Below are positions 16,290 through 21,096 of a DNA stretch of 21,096 nt, in pieces. Numbering within the stretch: position 1 is the first letter of the stretch; every line of letters starts with the position of its first letter. The stretch covers positions 1-21,096 of the forward strand of contig WFRO01000091.1 in assembly GCA_015486475.1 (NCBI GenBank), given 5' to 3'. The notes below the pieces were generated by a model that did no database searches, was not told the DNA's origin, and saw only the letters and a list, made by a program, of their open reading frames with translations. The DNA comes from Bacteroidales bacterium. Its GTDB lineage: Bacteria > Bacteroidota > Bacteroidia > Bacteroidales > VadinHA17. A program made the position numbers and the translations under genes.

Positions 16290-16760
16290 CTATTTTTCTG
16301 CTTTGTCAAGATCCGGAAAAGGGATCACATCTTTTACGATATAGGCAGAAGGATATTTTCTCCTGACATGTCTGAAAACCCCCAAAGCCTCATACTTACT
16401 TCTGAAATCACCGATACGGACCTTGTAGAAAGGGGACTGGTAGATGATATACACCGGAATATCCGGAAATTCCGAAAGGAAATCGGCCTTCACCCGGATC
16501 GCCTCTTCACGGGCATCACGGCCCGAATTGAAGAATACCTGTATCCTGTATCCGTCGATGCCTCCTTTTCGTTTGTTCAGGGTGATCTGTCGGTCCATGA
16601 GCACACTGATACGTTCATCCTGCACCAGCGTAATGGTCCCGAGATGTATCGTTTCAGTGCGTACCGCCTTTTCTTCCTGGGCAAAAAGAGGTCGTGCCAC
16701 CAGCAACAACAGCAAAACAATTACCGGCAGATCCTTCATGCGTTTATTTGAATTTTGCAT
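16290..16760 (-). CDS. Small secreted SPOR-domain protein
   Basis: Predicted periplasmic protein. SPOR domains bind glycan strands stripped of stem peptides, often at division sites. The product (156 residues from 16760) has an N-terminal signal peptide with the hydrophobic core LPVIVLLLLLVA and a likely cut after PLFA. A linker of about 40 residues follows, then a SPOR domain from GYRIQVFFNSGRDA to YPSAYIVKDVI at about 70-148. A second ATG at 16739 gives a 149-residue form with an equally good signal peptide and a 4-nt gap to usp; the longer form overlaps usp by 17 nt. Cotranscription with usp is likely. Confidence 0.85.
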   Translation of the reverse strand: MQNSNKRMKDLPVIVLLLLLVARPLFAQEEKAVRTETIHLGTITLVQDERISVLMDRQITLNKRKGGIDGYRIQVFFNSGRDAREEAIRVKADFLSEFPDIPVYIIYQSPFYKVRIGDFRSKYEALGVFRHVRRKYPSAYIVKDVIPFPDLDKAEK

Positions 16761-17589
16761 ACGCCGGGTGAATGCTCAATACAGGTATGGGAGAATGGTT
16801 CACGATATCCTGGGCTTCGCTGCTCAGGTACATGCCCAGGGGGTTTCCTCTGTGGCTGCTGACAATGGCGATCAGATCAGCCTCATGATGTACGGCATAG
16901 GCCATGGTCATATCTGCAATGCTGCTTCCTTTGAGGGAATCCCGCACGGTTTTGACCCCTCTGGTCTCCAAATACTCTGCCGACTGGTTGGCGTATCTTT
17001 TCAGACGGTTGATCACATCCCTGGCGTTCGTCACCCGTACATCGATCACATGCACCTCAGCCCGGAAAGCCTTGGCCAAGACCGACACAAAAGGCACCTT
17101 GACCCGGGTATCCTGGCGGGCATCTATGGGCAGGACGATACGGGAGATGCTGCGCTTATGATAGCCGTAACGGATCGTCACCACCGGACAGGGAGCATTG
17201 CATACCACACGGTAAGCATTGCTGCCCAGCCAGGTCTCCTCAAAACCGGAAACACCATGGGTCCCCATCACGATCATCATCGATTCGTCTTTTTCGGCCT
17301 GGTTGGTGATCGCCTTGTATATGCGGCCGGTACGTATGACATAATCAAAGGTGCCGGACCCCCTGAACTGCGGTTTGTATTTTCTGACGATCTCCTCGCA
17401 AAATTCTTCTGTGGTCTTTGCATACTCTTTCTCTTTCCCCTTCAGGACAAAGGGAGTGTCGTAACTCTTCTCCTTCCTGACATGTATGATCCGAAGGCCC
17501 AGGTTAAAAACATTCGCGATCTTGAGCCCGTGCTCAAGGGCATTAATGGAATCTTTGGAAAAGTCGACGGGAACCAATATGTTTTGCAT
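16744..17589 (-). CDS. Tandem universal stress protein (UspA family)
   Basis: Cytoplasmic stress-associated protein with two Usp folds in one chain. The first half starts MQNILVPVDFSKDS and holds a complete ATP-binding motif of the form G-x2-G-x9-G-S: GTHG at 109-112 and GS at 122-123. The second half starts near 149 (SRIVLPIDARQD) and has only a degenerate loop (SSHRGNPLGMYLSS), so it probably does not bind ATP. The ATG at 17589 (281 residues) is chosen because a strong promoter ends just upstream; the TTG at 17619 would precede the transcript start. The SPOR gene follows directly. Confidence 0.92.
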   Translation of the reverse strand: MQNILVPVDFSKDSINALEHGLKIANVFNLGLRIIHVRKEKSYDTPFVLKGKEKEYAKTTEEFCEEIVRKYKPQFRGSGTFDYVIRTGRIYKAITNQAEKDESMMIVMGTHGVSGFEETWLGSNAYRVVCNAPCPVVTIRYGYHKRSISRIVLPIDARQDTRVKVPFVSVLAKAFRAEVHVIDVRVTNARDVINRLKRYANQSAEYLETRGVKTVRDSLKGSSIADMTMAYAVHHEADLIAIVSSHRGNPLGMYLSSEAQDIVNHSPIPVLSIHPAYAKFK

Positions 17590-17620
17590 GATGTTGGAAT
17601 TTGTTGGTTTACATGGCAAT

Positions 17621-17652
17621 CAAAAATAGAAAAATTGTTTTACAAATTCAAA
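17621..17652 (-). promoter_or_regulatory. Bacteroidota-type promoter for usp
   Basis: TTTG (17652-17649), 20 nt, then TATTTTTG (17628-17621) match the -33 TTTG and -7 TAnnTTTG consensus at close to the usual 19-nt spacing. The predicted transcript start is near 17614, about 25 nt before the ATG. This is the best promoter match in the window. Confidence 0.7.
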
Positions 17653-17664
17653 GGAGTCCTCCTT
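17651..17664. repeat. Inverted repeat at the lipoprotein stop and usp -33 box
   Basis: AAGGAG-TC-CTCCTT is a perfect 6-bp inverted repeat with a 2-nt centre. It includes part of the TAA of the lipoprotein gene and touches the -33 TTTG of usp. It could be a weak terminator for the upstream gene or an operator for usp; the run of T after it is short. Confidence 0.4.
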
Positions 17665-18130
17665 AAAAGCCATTGATCTTCTGTTTTTCATCAAATGGGA
17701 TCTTTTTCATGAGGATCCCGGACCTCACTTTCAATGTCCCCCGGAGATGGAGCTCCTTCTTCTGGCGGCTGACCGCCGATTCCACGAAGGCTTTTATCAT
17801 GGACCCCAGGTGGCTCAGGGTCACATCCACCGGCACAACATAGACCTGCTCCGAATGGGCCGGCATCCGGATCTTTTCTGTCACGGTGATCGTTCCCCCT
17901 TCTGCCTCACCATAAAAAACCGTTGCATCCAGTTTACGTACGACCACTTTATGGTTTGTACTGTTATGTATCAGCAGGTCAGCCTTCATCGAAAGCACAC
18001 CCTCATGTATCCCTGTGACATGAATTCCGTTGATGCCCTTTACCTCAACCCCGCCCTCCTTCTCACAGGAAGTCAACAGGGAAAAAGCCGCGATACAAAC
18101 CCACAGCAGAGTGAGGGATCCTTTTTTCAT
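17663..18130 (-). CDS. LEA14-like (LEA type 2) lipoprotein
   Basis: Small predicted lipoprotein of unknown function. The 155-residue product from the ATG at 18130 has a lipoprotein signal peptide (MKKGSLTLLW start, lipobox LTSC with Cys22), then a single beta-rich domain (GINGIHVTGIHEGVLSMKA, LLIHNSTNHKVVVRKLDA, RMPAHSEQVYVVPVDV) with the alternating pattern of LEA type 2 (LEA14/WHy) domains. An ATG at 18142 would add four residues and lies 7 nt after yebC, so the gene is probably read from the yebC promoter. Family assignment is by pattern only. Confidence 0.75.
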   Translation of the reverse strand: MKKGSLTLLWVCIAAFSLLTSCEKEGGVEVKGINGIHVTGIHEGVLSMKADLLIHNSTNHKVVVRKLDATVFYGEAEGGTITVTEKIRMPAHSEQVYVVPVDVTLSHLGSMIKAFVESAVSRQKKELHLRGTLKVRSGILMKKIPFDEKQKINGF

Positions 18131-18149
18131 GAGGAACGTCATCCGGTCC

Positions 18150-18896
18150 TTAAGCTTCCTGTAATGCCTTCATCAGCTCGTCGGTCATCTCGAGGTTGTG
18201 ATAGACATGCTGCACGTCATCATCCTCCTCAAAATCCTCCACCAGCCGCAATACCTTCATGGCATCCTCGACGGGCAGTTCCTTGGTGGTCACGGGGATA
18301 CGCTGCAGTTCCGCATTCTCCGGCTCAATACCCATCTCATCCAGCTTCTTCTGCACATTCCCGAAATCTTCCATGGCACAGGTGACCACCAGTGAATCCC
18401 CTGTATCTTCAATATCTTCGGCCCCTGCATCGATCAGCTCCAGCTCAAATTCTTCGGGATCGATCTCTCCTTTGGGAATGGTAAAGACCCCTTTTCTGTC
18501 AAACACGAATTTCAAAGAGCCGTTGGTACCCAGACTTCCGCCCTTCTTGGTAAAGATCGACCGTATACTGCTCACGGTACGGTTCTTATTATCTGTGAGA
18601 CATTCTATGAAGATCCCCACGCCGTGCGGTGCATAGCCCTCAAAGGTCATCTCCTGGTAGTTGATCTCGTCAGAGGATCCTTTGGAGATGGCACGCTCTA
18701 TATTATCTTTGGGCATATTGGCCCCTTTGGCATTCTGTATGGCCAGCCGCAGACGGGGGTTCATGGTGGGATCCGGTCCTCCCTCACGGGCAGCTATCTG
18801 TATCTCTTTTACCAGCTTGGAAAAGATCTTCGAACGCTTGGCATCCTGTGCTCCCTTTTTCCGCTTGATGGTCGACCATTTATTGTGTCCTGACAT
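18150..18896 (-). CDS. yebC: YebC/PmpR/TACO1 family protein
   Basis: Cytoplasmic protein first described as a transcription regulator (PmpR). Its mitochondrial relative TACO1 is a translational activator, and more recent work links bacterial members to ribosomes stalled on proline-rich sequences. The 248-residue product has the family start MSGHNKWSTIKRKKGAQDAK, then RSKIFSKLVKEI and GGPDPTMNPRLRLAIQNAK, NMPKDNIERAI near 60-70, and the YEGYAPHGVG-type segment FEGYAPHGVGIFIE. The C-terminus is acidic (EDFEEDDDVQHVYHNLE). The ATG at 18896 gives the conserved N-terminus; a TTG at 18920 lies within the promoter. Confidence 0.96.
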   Translation of the reverse strand: MSGHNKWSTIKRKKGAQDAKRSKIFSKLVKEIQIAAREGGPDPTMNPRLRLAIQNAKGANMPKDNIERAISKGSSDEINYQEMTFEGYAPHGVGIFIECLTDNKNRTVSSIRSIFTKKGGSLGTNGSLKFVFDRKGVFTIPKGEIDPEEFELELIDAGAEDIEDTGDSLVVTCAMEDFGNVQKKLDEMGIEPENAELQRIPVTTKELPVEDAMKVLRLVEDFEEDDDVQHVYHNLEMTDELMKALQEA

Positions 18897-18917
18897 ATCG
18901 TATGATTTTAGTTTGTA

Positions 18918-18950
18918 CAAAAATACAAAAAACCCACCTCAAAAATCAAA
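18918..18950 (-). promoter_or_regulatory. Bacteroidota-type promoter for yebC
   Basis: TTTG (18950-18947), 21 nt, then TATTTTTG (18925-18918) resemble the -33/-7 consensus with spacing slightly long. The box ends 21 nt before the ATG. The -7 octamer is identical to those before usp and purF. Confidence 0.55.
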
Positions 18951-18952
18951 TC

Positions 18953-18968
18953 CTTCCGAAACAGGAAG
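18953..18968 (-). terminator. Possible weak terminator after the DUF6702 gene
   Basis: On the minus strand CTTCC-TGTTTC-GGAAG forms a 5-bp hairpin followed by GATTTGATTTTTG, beginning two bases after the stop codon of the DUF6702 gene. The stem is short, so termination strength is doubtful. Confidence 0.3.
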
Positions 18969-18970
18969 TG

Positions 18971-19483
18971 TTATCTGAGCTTTATACTTGCTCTTGTATT
19001 GTCATGATTAAGCATGACCCCCTTTTCCACCTCTCCTGCCGACAGTTCCACGAGATTGATCTGATCAGGGAACTGCGCTGTCAGCAGATCGCTCTCCACC
19101 GTCAGTTCTTCAAAGGGTTTCACGTCCTGCGATTCCAGGTAACACCAGGTCACATCATAACTGACCTCCTTGCCCAGAAAACGAAGGGGCAGGGAGCGGC
19201 CATTGATCATAAGCCGGAAATGCCGGACAAGATATTCTGACAGCAGCGAATCCGCCTCCGGGGGTTCCTGGTCCGTGCCCAGGCGCACTTTCGAAATATC
19301 CCTCTCCCACAAGGCTTTCTCGAGGTCATCGGTAAAGATCCTGATCGTGATCTGCAACTGTGCACTGTCCGGGACATAATTGATCCGGCACAAGCTGACA
19401 TAAAACTTATGGGCCTGGCCGTTCAGGGCAAATGAGAACAACAGTAAAAGAAAGATGCCGGAAAATTTGAATTTCTTATACAT
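18971..19483 (-). CDS. DUF6702-family secreted protein
   Basis: Predicted exported protein of unknown function, 170 residues. Seen: a basic start (MYKKFKF), a hydrophobic core (SGIFLLLLFSFAL) and a likely signal peptidase site near NGQA, then a beta-rich domain beginning HKFYVSLCRINYVPDS with QITIRIFTDDLEKAL and, near the C-terminus, DVTWCYLESQDVKPFEELTVESDLL. This pattern (HKFYVS, IFTDDLE, W-Y-E) matches the DUF6702 family as I recall it. Such genes are often beside an M1 peptidase gene, as here, where the two are divergent over 53 nt. No clear promoter box was found in that gap; TTACTTTG at 19503-19510 has one mismatch. Confidence 0.75.
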   Translation of the reverse strand: MYKKFKFSGIFLLLLFSFALNGQAHKFYVSLCRINYVPDSAQLQITIRIFTDDLEKALWERDISKVRLGTDQEPPEADSLLSEYLVRHFRLMINGRSLPLRFLGKEVSYDVTWCYLESQDVKPFEELTVESDLLTAQFPDQINLVELSAGEVEKGVMLNHDNTRASIKLR

Positions 19484-19536
19484 TCCTGTTTTCTTTGTTT
19501 GTCAAAGTAATAATTTTTTACAATACCCTCTTCACA

Positions 19537-21096
19537 ATGCATCCAAAGTATTTTCTGAGCCTGTGTCTTTCCCTTGTTCTTTTTCTCCCGGCATCGGTCA
19601 ATGCACAGGAAAACACCAATCATTCTGCCTTCAGACAGTTGCACAAGGAATTCGCAACCCCCAATTACTACCGGACAGGCTCAGGGGCCCCGGGACAGGG
19701 TTACTGGCAACAGAAAGCAGATTATGCCATCGCGGTAACCCTGGACGACCGCAAGCAAAAGATCTACGGGAAGGAGACCATCTCCTATCACAACAACTCG
19801 CCCGATCCCCTGAAGTATCTCTGGGTACAGCTCGATCAGAACGTGCGGGAAAAGAACTCTTTTTCCAAACAGGTCAGTACCTCGCGCATCTCGGATCCGA
19901 TGAGTTTTTATGGCCTCAAAAGGATGTTCAGTGACTTCGACGGAGGATTTAAGATCGAATATGTTAAGGACAGCCAGGGAAAGGATCTGCCTTATACCAT
20001 AAATTACACCATGATGCGTGTTGACCTGCCCCGGCCGCTCAGGCATGGGGAGACCTTCACTTTTTCGGTCAAATGGTGGTACAACATCAACGACCGGGCC
20101 AAAGTAGGGGGCCGTTCCGGCATGGAGTATTTCCCCGATGAGGACAACTACCTGTACACCATTGCACAGTTCTACCCCCGCATGGCCGTGTACAATGATT
20201 ACGAAGGATGGCAAAACAAGCAGTTCATCGGCTCGGGCGAGTTCACCCTTCCTTTTGGTGATTTTGATGTAAAGATCACCGTGCCGGCCGATCATATCCT
20301 GGGGGCTACCGGCCTGTTACAAAATGCGAAGGAAGTGCTGACGCCTGTCCAGCGGAAACGTCTTGAACAAGCACGTCACGCAAACGAACCTGTTCTGATC
20401 GTCACCGAAGAGGAAGCCCGGAAAAATGAGAAGACCAAGGATTATGACCACACCAAAACCTGGCATTTCAAGGCACACAATGTGCGGGATTTTGCTTTTG
20501 CCACCTCCCGCAAGTTCATCTGGGATGCCATGGGGGTCCCCTTCGGCGACCGCATCGTTATGGCCATGTCCTATTACCCGAAAGAAGGAAATCCCCTGTG
20601 GGGACAATATTCGACAAAGGTAGTGGCCCATACCCTGCGCACCTATTCCAAATACACTTTCCCGTTCCCTTATCCCAAGGCCATTTCGGTGCATACCAAC
20701 CGCATCGGCATGGAGTATCCCATGATCTGCTTCAACGGGGGACGCCCCGAACCCGACGGCACTTACTCCGAGCGTACCAAGTACAGTATGATCAGTGTGA
20801 TCATCCATGAAGTGGGGCACAATTTCTTCCCTATGATCGTCAACTCGGACGAGCGGCAGTGGACCTGGATGGATGAAGGTCTCAACACCTTCCTGCAGGG
20901 CATTGCCGAACGGGAATGGGATCACAATTTTCCCCACTGGCGGGGCAATCCCGAAGATATTGTGGATTATATGTCCGGCCCTCCGGAAGCCATGGTGCCT
21001 ATCATGACCAATTCTGAATCACTTCTGCAGTTTGGCAACAACGCCTACGCCAAGCCGGCCACGGCCCTGAACATTCTGCGCGAAACGGTCATGGGA
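19537..21096 (+). CDS. M1-family zinc metallopeptidase, partial (C-terminus beyond window)
   Basis: Secreted gluzincin aminopeptidase-like enzyme. The frame starts with ATG at 19537 and is open for 520 codons to the window edge. Seen: a signal peptide with a likely cut after residue 23 (ASVNA before Q24), an N-terminal beta-sheet domain, GMEYP at 391-395 corresponding to the GAMEN exopeptidase motif but altered, the zinc motif HEVGH at 424-428, and the third zinc ligand Glu447 in WMDEGLN, at the classical spacing of 18 residues. Metal-binding and catalytic residues are intact, so an active peptidase is likely. Substrate is unknown. Family members of this type run to about 600 residues or more, so the C-terminal domain is missing here. 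Confidence 0.93.
   Translation, partial: MHPKYFLSLCLSLVLFLPASVNAQENTNHSAFRQLHKEFATPNYYRTGSGAPGQGYWQQKADYAIAVTLDDRKQKIYGKETISYHNNSPDPLKYLWVQLDQNVREKNSFSKQVSTSRISDPMSFYGLKRMFSDFDGGFKIEYVKDSQGKDLPYTINYTMMRVDLPRPLRHGETFTFSVKWWYNINDRAKVGGRSGMEYFPDEDNYLYTIAQFYPRMAVYNDYEGWQNKQFIGSGEFTLPFGDFDVKITVPADHILGATGLLQNAKEVLTPVQRKRLEQARHANEPVLIVTEEEARKNEKTKDYDHTKTWHFKAHNVRDFAFATSRKFIWDAMGVPFGDRIVMAMSYYPKEGNPLWGQYSTKVVAHTLRTYSKYTFPFPYPKAISVHTNRIGMEYPMICFNGGRPEPDGTYSERTKYSMISVIIHEVGHNFFPMIVNSDERQWTWMDEGLNTFLQGIAEREWDHNFPHWRGNPEDIVDYMSGPPEAMVPIMTNSESLLQFGNNAYAKPATALNILRETVMG

Noticed and set aside
1..21096. A wholly new multi-gene system
   Set aside because: All substantial reading frames are assigned to known families or to plausible small exported proteins; the novelty seen is at the level of repeats, operators and variants rather than a new gene system.

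Overview
The window looks like a chromosomal segment from a member of the Bacteroidota, probably Bacteroidales or a close relative. The pointers are Bacteroidota-type -7 promoter boxes (TAnnTTTG) in front of several genes, mostly weak Shine-Dalgarno signals, the variant forms of FtsL, MraY and a long PurF, a GlsA/GlsB lipid acyltransferase pair and a DUF6702 protein beside an M1 peptidase. Genus cannot be read from the sequence.

Positions 1-12310 (minus strand) hold the division and cell wall (dcw) cluster. In transcription order it is mraZ, rsmH, ftsL, ftsI, murE, mraY, murD, ftsW, murG, murC, ftsQ, with ftsQ cut by the window start. Together these genes supply cytoplasmic muropeptide synthesis (MurC, MurD, MurE), lipid I and II synthesis (MraY, MurG), septal polymerisation and crosslinking (FtsW, FtsI), the divisome scaffold (FtsL, FtsQ), and a regulator plus an rRNA methylase (MraZ, RsmH). 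Junctions overlap or lie within 16 nt, except murE-mraY. That gap is filled by a 147-bp array of 21 in-phase 7-bp units that also forms the end of murE. murF and ddl are not in the visible part. Upstream of mraZ are four GTGG-like boxes at exact 10-bp spacing, a good candidate for the MraZ autoregulatory operator.

Positions 12500-14331 (plus strand) carry a divergent two-gene unit, an O-acyltransferase and an N-acyltransferase, matching the GlsA/GlsB pair that makes glycine lipids in Bacteroides. It meets, tail to tail with a 7-nt overlap, a long PurF-type amidotransferase gene (14325-16229, minus).

Positions 16290-19483 (minus) encode a small secreted SPOR protein, a tandem universal stress protein, an LEA14-like lipoprotein, a YebC/TACO1 protein and a DUF6702 secreted protein. 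Promoter-like sequences precede purF, usp and yebC. Positions 19537-21096 (plus) hold the first 520 codons of an M1 zinc metallopeptidase, cut by the window end.

No transposon, phage, CRISPR array, RNA gene or defence system was seen. The window is mainly a conserved housekeeping region. The most interesting non-coding signals are the heptad array, the 10-bp-phased operator and an 18-bp palindrome embedded in ftsQ. No clearly new multi-gene system is supported.
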